From: Hyphomonadaceae bacterium
GTDB taxonomy: Bacteria; Pseudomonadota; Alphaproteobacteria; Caulobacterales; Aquidulcibacteraceae
Direction: 5' to 3'
DNA: 64,000 nt
Assembly: GCA_016791385.1 (NCBI GenBank)
Contig: JAEUMR010000085.1
Coordinates: forward strand, 1 to 64,000
Below the pieces are notes generated by a model that had not been told where the DNA came from, ran no database searches, and saw only the letters and a list, made by a program, of their open reading frames with translations. Below are positions 18,066-26,736 of this stretch, piece by piece; position 1 is the first letter of the stretch, and each line of letters begins with the position of its first letter. A program made the translations under genes and the position numbers.

Positions 18066-18568
18066 GCCTCGATCGCGGCGATGTACGGCAAGCCGCGATA
18101 GCGACCTTTGTCGTCCATACCGTAGCCGACCAGAAAATCGCCCGGCGCGTCCCAGCCGATGGCGTCGATCGGCTCGCCCATCGCCTGCGGTTTGCGCACG
18201 AACGCGCAGGCAAGCGTCTGCGTTGCGCCTTTGGCGGCCAGATGCGCCTTGGCGAAGGCAATGGTGCGGCCGCTGTCGAACACGTCGTCGAGGATCAGCA
18301 CCGGCCGCCCCTCGACCGAACGCGAGATGTCGGCGCGCACGACAACCTTGCCCGAGCTTTCGCGCGCATCGCGATAGCTTTCGAGCCAAAGTGAGTCGTA
18401 GAGCGGATGACGCCCGCGCCGCTCGAACGCGCGCATCAGGTCAGCGGTAAACGGGATCGCGCCCTGTAGCAGCGCGACCACCGTCCATTGATCATCGACT
18501 TGTACAAGCTGATCGGCCAGACGCTCGATCCGCTCGGCGATCTCCGCTTCAGACAGAAGGACGCGCAA
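18062..18568 (-). CDS. hpt: Hypoxanthine phosphoribosyltransferase
   Basis: A 168 aa purine-salvage enzyme that makes IMP (or GMP) from base and PRPP. The PRPP signature VLILDDVFDSGRTI is intact. LYDSLWLESYRDA takes the place of the flexible catalytic loop, and DFLVGYGMDDKGRYRGLPYI is the base-binding end. The likely start is TTG 18568; no ATG fits. It lies seven bases after a zinc-ribbon gene. Confidence 0.92.
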   Translation of the reverse strand: MRVLLSEAEIAERIERLADQLVQVDDQWTVVALLQGAIPFTADLMRAFERRGRHPLYDSLWLESYRDARESSGKVVVRADISRSVEGRPVLILDDVFDSGRTIAFAKAHLAAKGATQTLACAFVRKPQAMGEPIDAIGWDAPGDFLVGYGMDDKGRYRGLPYIAAIEA

Positions 18569-18575
18569 GCGCGTC

Positions 18576-19460
18576 TCAGCCGTTGGTTTGGCGCAAGCCT
18601 TCGATCGGGCCGAGTTCGCTCACCGTCGGCGCTGCGTGCGCGTCGCCTACCGGCTGATCGAGCACGAGCGGCTCTTCCGGCGCAGCAGCGCTCGGCGATA
18701 CGCGCGGCGCGCCTTCGGCCACCGAAAGCTCGGAGAAGCTGGCGAACGTCGCTTCGAGATCGACAGCATCCGCCGGCGGGTTCTCGACGCGAATCTGGAA
18801 CGGCACCGCCGCGCCGGCTTCCACCGGCTGATCGGTGATCGCGTTCACGACCTGGAAGATTTCATGCGAGCGCGTGTCGCGCAGCGTGACGCGCACCGGC
18901 GGCACGAGCTTGTCGTCGCGGCCGATATTGCGCACTTCGCCCGACACCAGCAGCACCGGCGTTGCGCCATCGAACGCACGCTCGACGCCGAGGTCGTAGA
19001 ACTCAAGGCCATAGACGTTCACATCGAGCCCAAGCGCAGCGAAGGCGCTGGCCGAGCGCGGCCAAATCTCAGCGACGTCCTGACGGAACGCGATCGCGCC
19101 CGTGGCCGAAGCCGCCAGCGCAGCGCCCGTAGCGCCCCAGACCACCAGCGCGGCGCGCGCCCGTTCGCGGCGCATGCGCTCAGCCTGCTGAGCCCGGAAC
19201 TTGGCCGCAGCCGATGGCGCGGGACCCGGCTGTTCGGCGGCGCGGCGAAGCCGCTCCACCCGCTCGCGCGTCAGCGGCTCCTGGGCCGGCGCGGCGGCGG
19301 CGGGCGGTTCAGCGCCTTCCGCAGCGGTACGCAGCTCAAGTTGCGGTTCGGCGAACCACGAGAAGCCACACGCGGCGCAGCGGACGGTCCGGCCGGTCGG
19401 GCCGATCGCCGCGTCGTCAGCGTAATAGCGTGTCGAGCAAGACGTGCAGGTAAGGATCAT
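18576..19460 (-). CDS. Zinc-ribbon (MJ0042-type) membrane protein with DUF3426-like domain
   Basis: A 294 aa protein. Residues 1-40 form an MJ0042 zinc ribbon with two CxxC pairs (CTSC and CAAC). A charged linker follows, then one membrane helix (about 105-125) and a C-terminal DUF3426-like beta domain (VSGEVRNIGRDDKLVPPVRVTL). The topology suggests a cytoplasmic zinc finger and a periplasmic domain. The function is unknown. It is divergent from ftsE, with 68 bp between them. Confidence 0.82.
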   Translation of the reverse strand: MILTCTSCSTRYYADDAAIGPTGRTVRCAACGFSWFAEPQLELRTAAEGAEPPAAAAPAQEPLTRERVERLRRAAEQPGPAPSAAAKFRAQQAERMRRERARAALVVWGATGAALAASATGAIAFRQDVAEIWPRSASAFAALGLDVNVYGLEFYDLGVERAFDGATPVLLVSGEVRNIGRDDKLVPPVRVTLRDTRSHEIFQVVNAITDQPVEAGAAVPFQIRVENPPADAVDLEATFASFSELSVAEGAPRVSPSAAAPEEPLVLDQPVGDAHAAPTVSELGPIEGLRQTNG

Positions 19461-19528
19461 GATAACGGTACGTTCAGCTGCCCCAGTGAGTCATCTCGGT
19501 GCATTGATTCTATTAAGCTTGTCCAGTT

Positions 19529-20263
19529 ATGGCCCGGTTAACAAATCCTGACCTTGAGCTGTTCGAGCGCGGAATCTTGGTCCGCCTCTCAAACGTGGAC
19601 GCCGGTTATGGGCCCGCCACCGTTCTGATGGGGATCGATTTCGAGGCGCGTGCAGGAGAAGTCGCGCTCGTTACAGGGCCCGCCGCCGCTGGCAAGACTA
19701 CGTTGATGCACCTGTTGCGGCTAGCGCTGCAGCCGCGTTCTGGACGCGCTTTAATTCTCGGCGTCGACGTCGCCAGATCGAGCGCCCGTGCGCGCGCTGA
19801 AGCCAAGCGCCGCATCGGCTATGTCGCTGAAAACCCTGTGTTCGTTGAGCATTGGAGCGCGTTCGAGAACATCGCTTTGCCGCTGCGCATGATGGGCCGG
19901 CGCGCCCGCGATTATGCCGGCGACGTGCGCGAACTTGTGGAATTCGTCGGCATCGCCGAAGCCGCCGATCTGCCGATCGAGCGCCTCTCCAACGCCGAGC
20001 GCCGCCGCGCCGCCATCGCCCGCGCGCTGGCGGGCAAGCCGCACCTGATCCTGGCTGACGATCCCACTGCAGGCATGTCGCCCGCGGACGGGCGCCGCGT
20101 CGTGCGATTGCTGGCGGAGATGCGCCGCGTCGGCGCCGGCGTGATTATCGCCAGCCAGGACGAGGATCTCGCCGATGCCGCGCCAATGGAGCGCTGGCGC
20201 ATCGAGCGGGGCCGTCTCACGCCCGCCCCTGCTCCAGCCCACGCGCCGGAGGCGACCGAGTGA
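19529..20263 (+). CDS. ftsE: FtsE-like cell division ABC ATPase with altered catalytic motifs
   Basis: A 244 aa ABC ATPase, paired with ftsX directly downstream. Walker A is intact (GPAAAGKT, K56). Other motifs depart from canonical FtsE: the Q-loop has Glu at about 101, the signature LSGGE is LSNAE (153-157), the residue after the Walker B Asp is Asp178 instead of the catalytic Glu, and the switch His is Gln210 (ASQDE). These changes suggest slow or absent ATP hydrolysis. The role would be coupling FtsZ ring state to peptidoglycan hydrolases through FtsX. The C-terminus is Ala/Pro rich. Confidence 0.8.
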   Translation: MARLTNPDLELFERGILVRLSNVDAGYGPATVLMGIDFEARAGEVALVTGPAAAGKTTLMHLLRLALQPRSGRALILGVDVARSSARARAEAKRRIGYVAENPVFVEHWSAFENIALPLRMMGRRARDYAGDVRELVEFVGIAEAADLPIERLSNAERRRAAIARALAGKPHLILADDPTAGMSPADGRRVVRLLAEMRRVGAGVIIASQDEDLADAAPMERWRIERGRLTPAPAPAHAPEATE

Positions 20264-21120
20264 AGAACGCCCTCTCCGGCATGGAACGGGCGCTGTTCTG
20301 GACGCTCGTGTTCGCCACCTTTGCCGCAGCAGCGGCCGGCCTTGCCGCCCGCGCGGTCGACCGTCTCGCCGTCGCCTACGAGACCCAGCGCGGCAGCTAC
20401 GCCATCGTCCAGGTGCTGGCCCCGGAGGACCCCGCGGCGATGGCGGCGGCCCAGGCCGCGCTGATGCAGGCGCCGCACGTCACCGCCGCCTCGGTGATGA
20501 CCAGCGAGCGCGCCGCGCAAGTGCTGCGGCAATGGGGCGGCGAGCCGGTCAACCCCGCTGACATCCCGGCGCTGCGCCTGATCGAGATCGAGCTTTCGCC
20601 CGAGAGCGCCAACACCGATATCGCCGGCGACCTGACAGCATGGCTGGCGCAAAGCGGCATCACCGCGGACGTTGTGACGGCGCCGCAAGGCGCGGCTGGC
20701 GGCGGCGTCAGCCGCGCAGTACGCACCGCCGCGCTCTTGGGCGCTGTCGCGTTCGCACTGGTGATGGCGCTGATCGTCTCACTGGCCGCGCGCGGGCTGG
20801 CGGCGCGGCGGCGCGAACTGGTCACCGTCATGTGCGACCTCGGCGCCACCCGCAGCCAGGCCGCCGGACGCGTCGCCGACGAAGCGGCGGTGCTTGGCCT
20901 TTATGCTGGGTTGACCGGCGGCGTGCTCGCTGGCGCTGTGGCATTCGTCGTGTTGTTGCTGGCCATTCCCGGCGCGAGCGTCGAGACTTTGGCCGCCATG
21001 ATTCTGCCGATCGATTACGCCCCCATCGTCGCCGCCCCGCTGGGCGCGGCGATTGCAGCGGGCGCGGGCGCACGCGCTGCGGCCGGCTACTTCCACGGCC
21101 AGGCCGCGAGACTGGGCTGA
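20260..21120 (+). CDS. ftsX: Cell division protein FtsX-like permease
   Basis: A 286 aa protein with the FtsX plan: a short cytoplasmic N-terminus, one membrane helix (about 12-32), a large periplasmic loop of roughly 125 residues, then three C-terminal helices with the cytoplasmic RRRELVTVMCDLGATRSQ coupling segment. Start GTG 20260 overlaps the ftsE stop by 4 nt. Its stop overlaps the next ATG by one base. Confidence 0.85.
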   Translation: MKNALSGMERALFWTLVFATFAAAAAGLAARAVDRLAVAYETQRGSYAIVQVLAPEDPAAMAAAQAALMQAPHVTAASVMTSERAAQVLRQWGGEPVNPADIPALRLIEIELSPESANTDIAGDLTAWLAQSGITADVVTAPQGAAGGGVSRAVRTAALLGAVAFALVMALIVSLAARGLAARRRELVTVMCDLGATRSQAAGRVADEAAVLGLYAGLTGGVLAGAVAFVVLLLAIPGASVETLAAMILPIDYAPIVAAPLGAAIAAGAGARAAAGYFHGQAARLG

Positions 21121-21737
21121 TGCGCGTCCTCGCCATTTGGGTCGCGATCCTCGCCGTGCTGGCGTTCGTGGCCGGCTTCTGGGAATTCGCAGACGATGTG
21201 CGCGCCGATCCCGCCCCGCCCCCACGCGCCGATGCGATTGTCGCGCTCACTGGCGGCTCCAACGAACGTCTCGCCGCCGGCGTGCGCTTGCTGAAGGAGC
21301 ACAGAGGCGCGCGCCTGCTCATCTCCGGCGTCAACCGCATCGTCACCGATCACGAATTGTACGCGGTGCTGAACGTCGACGACGAACTTGGCCGATGCTG
21401 CATCGATATCGGCCGCACCGCCGACGATACGCTTGGCAACGCCGCCGAGACCGCCGATTGGGCGCGGCGGCGGCGCTATACCAGCCTCATCCTCGTCACC
21501 GACGATTATCACATGCCGCGCTCGCAGACTGAGCTGCAGCTGGCGTTGCCCGATGTCGAGATATATCCCTATCCGGTGCGCACGCGCTGGACCGATCCGG
21601 CGCTGTGGCGGCGCGATATCGGCGCGGCTGGCCGGCTCGGCGCGGAATATCTGAAGTATCTGGTCATCCGCGGCCGCGAAGGCCTCATCAATCTTGGCCG
21701 CGGCGCGCCGCACGAGGACGACAAAGCCAAATCATGA
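21120..21737 (+). CDS. YdcF family (DUF218) membrane-anchored protein
   Basis: A 205 aa protein with one N-terminal hydrophobic helix (about residues 4-22) and a DUF218 domain: ADAIVALTGGSNERLAAG, LLISGVN, the acidic DIGRTADDTLGNAAETADW and LVTDDYHMPRS. YdcF/SanA relatives act in envelope biogenesis. The context (ftsX before, plsC after) agrees with that. It overlaps plsC by 4 nt. Confidence 0.88.
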   Translation: MRVLAIWVAILAVLAFVAGFWEFADDVRADPAPPPRADAIVALTGGSNERLAAGVRLLKEHRGARLLISGVNRIVTDHELYAVLNVDDELGRCCIDIGRTADDTLGNAAETADWARRRRYTSLILVTDDYHMPRSQTELQLALPDVEIYPYPVRTRWTDPALWRRDIGAAGRLGAEYLKYLVIRGREGLINLGRGAPHEDDKAKS

Positions 21738-22462
21738 AAGCGCTGCGTTCGATCCTCTTCGTGATCTGGCTCTATGGCTCGATGGCGGTCATCGGCCTTG
21801 TGCTGTGGCCGTTCGTGCTGATGGACGAGCGCCATGTCTGGACCGCACTGCGCAGTTGGGGTCGTGCGATCAATTGGGGCCTGCGCTGGATCGTCGGCGC
21901 GCGCGTCAGCTTCGAAGGCTTGGAGAACGTGCCCCAGGGCGGCGCGCTGATCGCGATGAAGCATCAATCGATGCTCGACACGGTCGCGCCGGCGCTGATC
22001 CTGTCGCGCCCGGTGTTCATCTACAAAGCCGAACTCGCCGGCACGCCGGTGATGGGCTCGTACTTGAAGCGCAATCAGATCGCGGTCGATCGCGGCGGTC
22101 ACGCCAAGGCGCTCAAGAGCATCGTCCGCGGCGCGCGCGACGCTGTCGCCAAGGGGCGGCAAGTGCTGATCTTTCCCGAAGGCACGCGCCAAGCGCTCGA
22201 TGCTCCGCCCGATTACAAGCCAGGCATCGCCGCGATGTACAAGGACCTCAACATCCCGGTGACGCCGATCGCCTGCAACACCGGGCTGATCTGGAAGCCG
22301 AAAGGCATCATGCGCTCGCCCGGCCACGTCACCATCAAAGTGCTGCCGCCGATCCCTGCAGGCCTGCCGCGCGATGAATTCATGCGCGAACTCGAGCACC
22401 GGATCGAAACCGAGAGCCAAGCCTTACTGCCGCCGGAGAAGCGGCGCAGCGTGAAACCATGA
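21734..22462 (+). CDS. plsC: 1-acyl-sn-glycerol-3-phosphate acyltransferase
   Basis: A 242 aa membrane acyltransferase that makes phosphatidic acid. The catalytic HxxxxD motif is HQSMLD. The glycerol-phosphate motif is FPEGTR, and a third block is IPVTPIACNTG. One N-terminal hydrophobic helix anchors it. ATG 21734 overlaps the ydcF stop, and the gene overlaps the next by 4 nt. Confidence 0.94.
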   Translation: MKALRSILFVIWLYGSMAVIGLVLWPFVLMDERHVWTALRSWGRAINWGLRWIVGARVSFEGLENVPQGGALIAMKHQSMLDTVAPALILSRPVFIYKAELAGTPVMGSYLKRNQIAVDRGGHAKALKSIVRGARDAVAKGRQVLIFPEGTRQALDAPPDYKPGIAAMYKDLNIPVTPIACNTGLIWKPKGIMRSPGHVTIKVLPPIPAGLPRDEFMRELEHRIETESQALLPPEKRRSVKP

Positions 22463-23457
22463 AGCGGATTTGGCTGATCATTCCCTGGGCGATCTTCGCG
22501 CTGATCGCAGCGGGCTGGGTGGCGTACTGGAACATTGCCGCCAACAGCGCCGAGCAACGCTTGCGCGCGCTGGTGACCGAACAGAGCGCCACTGGCGCCA
22601 GCGCCTCGATCGGAGAGATCACGCGGCACGGCTTTCCCGCCCTGCTGCGGCTTGAGGTGCACGATGTCAGCTACGCGCCTGCGCGCGGCGGCTGGCGCGC
22701 GACGACGACGCTGGCGGAAATGCACGTCGAGTTGCTCAACCCGCAGCACATCATCTTCAAGGCGCGCGCGCCGATCGCGGTTGCGCGCAGCAATGGCGAA
22801 GTCACCAACATCAGCGCCGACACGCTGATCGCCAGCTGGCGCACAAGCGGCGGCGCCTTAGCCGTAGCCGGCATCGAAGCCGACAATCTGGTGCTCGACG
22901 ACCCCGCCAAGGAAGGCGTGCTGCGGGCGCGCAAGCTCGTACTCAACGTGCGTCCCGATCCGCGCGCGGCGGGCCAATACCAAATCGCTTTCGATGCCCA
23001 GGCGCTGACGCTGCCGCGGCCCGTGCGCAGTTTCGAAGCCTTCGGCCAGGACATCGCCGCGCTGCGCGCCGCTATCGTGGTGGAGCAAGCCGCCGCTCTC
23101 AGCAAAGGCGCGGAAGGCGACCCGCTTGGGCCTTGGCGCGAAGCCGGCGGCAAGCTGCGCTTCGAGGCGCTGGTGCTGAACTGGGGACCGCTCGAAACGA
23201 CCGGGCGCGGCGAAGGCTCGCTGGACGCCGAGCGCCGTCTGCAAGGCGCGCTGACGCTGCCGATCGAGCGTCCCGGACCGGTGCTGCAAGCGATCGCGCG
23301 CGGCGAGAATGTCAGCGACGATGCGCGCAGCGCCATCGGCCTGCTCGCCACCGCGTTTGCGCTCAGCGGCGACGACATCACGCTCGATGTCGACGCCAAT
23401 AACGGCGTGCTGCGGCTTGAAGGCGTCTCGGTGCGCACGCTGCCGCCCGTCTATTGA
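22459..23457 (+). CDS. DUF2125 domain envelope protein
   Basis: A 332 aa protein with one N-terminal membrane helix (IWLIIPWAIFALIAAGWVAYW) and a long extracytoplasmic beta-rich region typical of DUF2125. The function is unknown. It is the last gene of the ftsE-ftsX-ydcF-plsC run, joined by a 4 nt overlap. This points to envelope or lipid work. Confidence 0.85.
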   Translation: MKRIWLIIPWAIFALIAAGWVAYWNIAANSAEQRLRALVTEQSATGASASIGEITRHGFPALLRLEVHDVSYAPARGGWRATTTLAEMHVELLNPQHIIFKARAPIAVARSNGEVTNISADTLIASWRTSGGALAVAGIEADNLVLDDPAKEGVLRARKLVLNVRPDPRAAGQYQIAFDAQALTLPRPVRSFEAFGQDIAALRAAIVVEQAAALSKGAEGDPLGPWREAGGKLRFEALVLNWGPLETTGRGEGSLDAERRLQGALTLPIERPGPVLQAIARGENVSDDARSAIGLLATAFALSGDDITLDVDANNGVLRLEGVSVRTLPPVY

Positions 23458-23592
23458 ACGTACTCACACAAGCGCGTGATTTTGAGGCGCGTGCGCAAAT
23501 CGCCGCGCACCCGCCATGACTTGACCACGATCCACGCGCTGGCTTGATTGTGCCGAAATCACCGTGTCCGGACGGCTTGGGGAGGACCATCC

Positions 23593-25278
23593 ATGTTTAC
23601 ACGCGCTAAGCGCGCAAGTCTGTTGTGCGCGCTCTTCCTTGCCGCCTGCGCATCGCAGATTCCGCCAACACCGCCGCCACCGCCGCCTGCGCCTCCACCA
23701 CCGCCGCCGATGGTGGCGTACGAGATGGGCGCTGGACGCGCAGCCGTTGGGCTCGCCGCGCCTTACGCGCAAACCGCGACGCAGCCGATGCCGGGCGATG
23801 TCGACCGCGAACAATACGAAGACGTCGAGGTCAATCCGATCCATGTCGTCGCCGAGGATCCCGTTTCAACCTTCTCGATCGACGTCGACACCGCCTCCTA
23901 CTCGAACGTGCGCCGTTTCCTCAACGAAGGCCGTCTGCCCCCGCGCGACGCCGTGCGCATCGAAGAGCTAGTGAATTATTTCCGCTATGACTATCCGCTG
24001 CCGCAAACGCGCGAGCAGCCCTTCTCCACCAGCGTCACCGTCGCGCCTTCGCCTTGGGCCGAAGGGCGCCAGCTCGTGCATATCGGCCTGCAAGGCTACA
24101 ACATCGTCCCGCGCGAGCGCCCGCCGCTGAACCTGGTGATGCTGCTCGACGTCTCCGGCTCGATGGGTGAGCCGAACAAGCTGCCGCTGGTGCAGCAGAG
24201 CTTCCGCATGCTGGTGGATCAGCTCAATGCGCGCGATCGCGTGTCGATCGTGGTGTATGCCGGCGCCGCCGGCGCCGTGCTCGATCCGACACCGGGCGAT
24301 CAGCATGCGCGCATCCTCGCCGCGCTCGACAATCTGCATGCCGGCGGCTCGACCGCGGGCGGCGAAGGCCTGCGCCTCGCTTATTCGTTGGCCGAGCAGA
24401 ACTTCAACCGCAACGCCGTCAACCGCGTCATCATCGCCACCGATGGCGACTTCAATGTCGGCATCAACGATCCCCAGCAGCTGCAGGATTTCATCTCGCG
24501 CAAGCGCGAGACGGGGATTTACCTCTCCGTGTTCGGCTTCGGCGGCGGCAATTACAACGACGCGCTGATGCAGCGCCTGGCGCAGAACGGCAACGGCGTC
24601 GCCACCTATATCGACACGCTGAACGAAGCCCGCCGCGTGCTGCGCGACGAGATGGCTTCGAACATGTTCTCGATCGCCAACGACGTGAAGATCCAGGTCG
24701 AGTTCAATCCGCGGCGCGTCGCCGAGTATCGCCTGATCGGCTACGAGACGCGCATGCTGCGGCGTGAGGATTTCAACAACGACCAGGTCGACGCCGGCGA
24801 AATCGGCGCGGGCCATGCCGTGACGGCGATCTATGAGATCACCCCGGTCGGCGGGCGCACCTTCACCGACCCGCTGCGCTATCAGCAAGGCGCCGCGCCT
24901 GCTTCAACCACCGGCGAACTCGCCTTCCTGCGCATCCGCTACAAGCTGCCGGGCGCCGACACGTCGCGTCTGATCGAACGGCCGATCACCGATGGCGACG
25001 CCGTCGCCAACATCAGCGCGGCGAATGAATCGGCGCGCTGGGCCACGGCTGTGGCCGGCTACGGCCAGCTCTTGCGCGGCGATCCTTATCTCGATCGCGG
25101 CTATGGCTGGGACGATGTGCTGAACCTCGCCCAGGGCGCGCGCGGACGCGACGAGTTCGGCTGGCGCGCCGAGTTCATCCAACTCACCCGCGCCGCCCAA
25201 TCCGCCGCCGCGCTCCTGCCCGCCCAAACCGCGCCCCACCCTGAGCCGCCGCCGCCGCGGCCAAGGCCGGTGCGGTGA
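23593..25278 (+). CDS. VWA-domain lipoprotein (YfbK-like)
   Basis: A 561 aa lipoprotein. The lipobox is LAAC, followed by a proline-rich stretch. Next comes the von_Willebrand N-terminal region (DVDTASYSNVRRFLNEG), then a VWA domain with MIDAS motif DVSGS near residue 185 and the later T and D sites (ATDGDFNVG). A DUF3520-type C-terminal domain ends in a Pro/Arg tail. The family is periplasmic and of unclear function. GGGGAGGA precedes ATG 23593. Confidence 0.9.
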   Translation: MFTRAKRASLLCALFLAACASQIPPTPPPPPPAPPPPPPMVAYEMGAGRAAVGLAAPYAQTATQPMPGDVDREQYEDVEVNPIHVVAEDPVSTFSIDVDTASYSNVRRFLNEGRLPPRDAVRIEELVNYFRYDYPLPQTREQPFSTSVTVAPSPWAEGRQLVHIGLQGYNIVPRERPPLNLVMLLDVSGSMGEPNKLPLVQQSFRMLVDQLNARDRVSIVVYAGAAGAVLDPTPGDQHARILAALDNLHAGGSTAGGEGLRLAYSLAEQNFNRNAVNRVIIATDGDFNVGINDPQQLQDFISRKRETGIYLSVFGFGGGNYNDALMQRLAQNGNGVATYIDTLNEARRVLRDEMASNMFSIANDVKIQVEFNPRRVAEYRLIGYETRMLRREDFNNDQVDAGEIGAGHAVTAIYEITPVGGRTFTDPLRYQQGAAPASTTGELAFLRIRYKLPGADTSRLIERPITDGDAVANISAANESARWATAVAGYGQLLRGDPYLDRGYGWDDVLNLAQGARGRDEFGWRAEFIQLTRAAQSAAALLPAQTAPHPEPPPPRPRPVR

Positions 25279-25303
25279 ATCTCCGGCCAAGCACGCTTCC
25301 CGG

Positions 25304-25415
25304 ACGCAGCCCCGGCGAAAGCCGGGGGGTGATCCGGGATCCAGAACCAAGCCCGCTTTCGCCAGCAGCTCTGGCTCCCGGCTCGCGCCCCGGATCAAGT
25401 CCGGGGCTTGGCCGG
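25304..25415. repeat. REP-like palindromic repeat at the 3' end of the GIY-YIG gene
   Basis: Two tight hairpins: CCCCGGC (25310-25316) pairs with GCCGGGG (25321-25327) across a GAAA tetraloop, and GCCCCGGA (25387-25394) pairs with TCCGGGGC (25400-25407) across a five-base loop. Outer TTCCCGG and CCGGGAA arms enclose them. This looks like the dispersed CCGGA-type palindromes of Alphaproteobacteria. The stop codon of the minus-strand nuclease gene lies in the second loop. Confidence 0.6.
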
Positions 25416-25763
25416 GAAACGCGGTTCGAGCTTTGACTGAAGGACCACTTCAAGCGCCGGACCAAAACCCGCGACCGACGGATACAAATCTTCCCACCGC
25501 GGATTCAGCTTCTCTATCAGCGCAAGCTTCCAGGCACGGCGCCAACGCTTGATTTGCTGCTCACGCTTGTACGCGGCCGCAACGCCATCATGCGCCTCGA
25601 ACCAGACAAGCCCGGTCACCCCATACTTGCGTGTGAAGCTCGAAAGCTGCCCCTGGCGATGCTGCTCGATGCGGGCGGCAAGTGAGCGTGCGGACCCGGT
25701 GTAGAGCGTGCCGTTGCGGGCGCTGGCGAGGATGTAGGTCCAACCGCCAGCTTCCTCACGCAT
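25395..25763 (-). CDS. GIY-YIG nuclease superfamily protein (URI type)
   Basis: A 122 aa single-domain protein with GWTYILASARNGTLYTGSA at the N-terminus and FTRKYGVTGLVWFEAHD...REQQIKRWRRAWKLALIEKLNP. It matches the small bacterial UvrC/URI-like GIY-YIG family. Such proteins are thought to be DNA endonucleases of unknown purpose. The last residues are encoded by a palindromic repeat that also supplies the stop codon. It lies four bases after a second GIY-YIG-like gene. Confidence 0.87.
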   Translation of the reverse strand: MREEAGGWTYILASARNGTLYTGSARSLAARIEQHRQGQLSSFTRKYGVTGLVWFEAHDGVAAAYKREQQIKRWRRAWKLALIEKLNPRWEDLYPSVAGFGPALEVVLQSKLEPRFPAKPRT

Positions 25764-25767
25764 CGCT

Positions 25768-26148
25768 TCACGCCGCCCAAACCAAGCGCACGCCTGCGCC
25801 TTCGGCCGCTTGCACCAGTTCGGCTTCGAAGAACGGGCCGTTCATGACCGGCTTCAGTGCTTGGGCGAGGTCGGATTCGACGTATTCGCGCGCGTCGCGC
25901 TCGTCGTGGTCGCAGACCAGGATGTGCGTCGCGCCCAGCAATTGGGCTTCGGGCCATTGCTCGTGTGCGGCCAGGCGCTTGGAGAGGTCGCCGGTGCGCG
26001 AGAGGAAGAGCGGGGTCCAGCCGCGGCCGCCCGGGCCCGGGCGGGCAAAGCAATAAACGGCCGGCGCAGAAGCAAAATGCGCATCCGGGCGGTGCACGGT
26101 GAAGCGGTGCAAGCGGCCTGAAACACCACGGAAAATCGCTTCGCTCAT
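25768..26148 (-). CDS. Hypothetical protein with GIY-YIG-like arrangement
   Basis: A 126 aa protein. The pattern VYCFARPGPGGRGWTPLFLSRTGDLSKRLAAHEQWPEA followed by GATHILVCDHDERDAREYVESDLAQALKP resembles a divergent GIY-YIG fold: the Tyr strand, an x-R-T-G-D-L-x-x-R-L-x-x-H helix and an acidic Glu near YVESDL. I infer the relationship from this pattern alone. It is four bases upstream of a clear GIY-YIG gene in the same direction. Confidence 0.6.
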   Translation of the reverse strand: MSEAIFRGVSGRLHRFTVHRPDAHFASAPAVYCFARPGPGGRGWTPLFLSRTGDLSKRLAAHEQWPEAQLLGATHILVCDHDERDAREYVESDLAQALKPVMNGPFFEAELVQAAEGAGVRLVWAA

Positions 26149-26277
26149 GCTGAGCCCCCTCGTTCAAGTTCCCTGAATGTTCCAATTCATGACATACGCC
26201 GATGTTCCTGTAAAGTTCTCATCGCTCGAATTCCACGCGAACATCCCCACCTTGCGGGAAAGACAGAGCCTGCAATC

Positions 26278-26736
26278 ATGCGTTCCATGTCCCATGCGCA
26301 CGACCGCACCCACCACGTGGCGGAAGCCGAGAAGCGCTGCGCTGCCGCCGGCGAGAGCCTGACGCCGCTGCGCCGGCGCGTGTTCGAATTGCTGCTCGAC
26401 CAGCACGGGCCGGCCAAGGCCTATGACCTCTTGCCGCTGATCGACGCCGAGAAGCAGGCCAAGCCGCCGACCATCTATCGCGCGCTCGATTTTCTCGTCC
26501 GCATGGGTCTTGCCCATCGCATCGAGAGCCTCAACGCGTTCGTCGCCTGCGATGTCGGCGCCTGTCAGCGCTCGACCATCTTCCTCATCTGCGAGAAGTG
26601 CGGCGGCGCTGAAGAATTCGACGCCGGCCACGCGCTCGTCGATCTCGCCGAAGCCGCGCGCCGCGACGGCTTCACCATCAACCGCACCATGATCGAAGCT
26701 AGCGGGCTCTGCGCCCAATGCGCGAAGGCCGCATGA
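26278..26736 (+). CDS. zur: Fur-family transcriptional repressor, Zur-like
   Basis: A 152 aa Fur-superfamily regulator. The winged-helix part has LTPLRRRVFELLLDQHGPAKAYDLL and PPTIYRALDFLVRMGLAHRIESLNAFVAC. The metal part carries CEKCGG and CAQC pairs for a structural zinc. The FVACD...H pattern and a Cys before it fit Zur, which represses zinc uptake genes, better than Fur. ATG 26287 is an alternative start. It overlaps the next gene by 4 nt. Confidence 0.85.
   Translation: MRSMSHAHDRTHHVAEAEKRCAAAGESLTPLRRRVFELLLDQHGPAKAYDLLPLIDAEKQAKPPTIYRALDFLVRMGLAHRIESLNAFVACDVGACQRSTIFLICEKCGGAEEFDAGHALVDLAEAARRDGFTINRTMIEASGLCAQCAKAA

Noticed and set aside
19490..19560. CtrA-type TTAA-N7-TTAA box before ftsE
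   Set aside because: TTAA tetramers occur but with 17 bases between them, not seven.
26149..26277. Search for a Zur operator upstream of zur
   Set aside because: I could not find a convincing AT-rich palindrome; only scattered GTTC/GAAC pieces are present.
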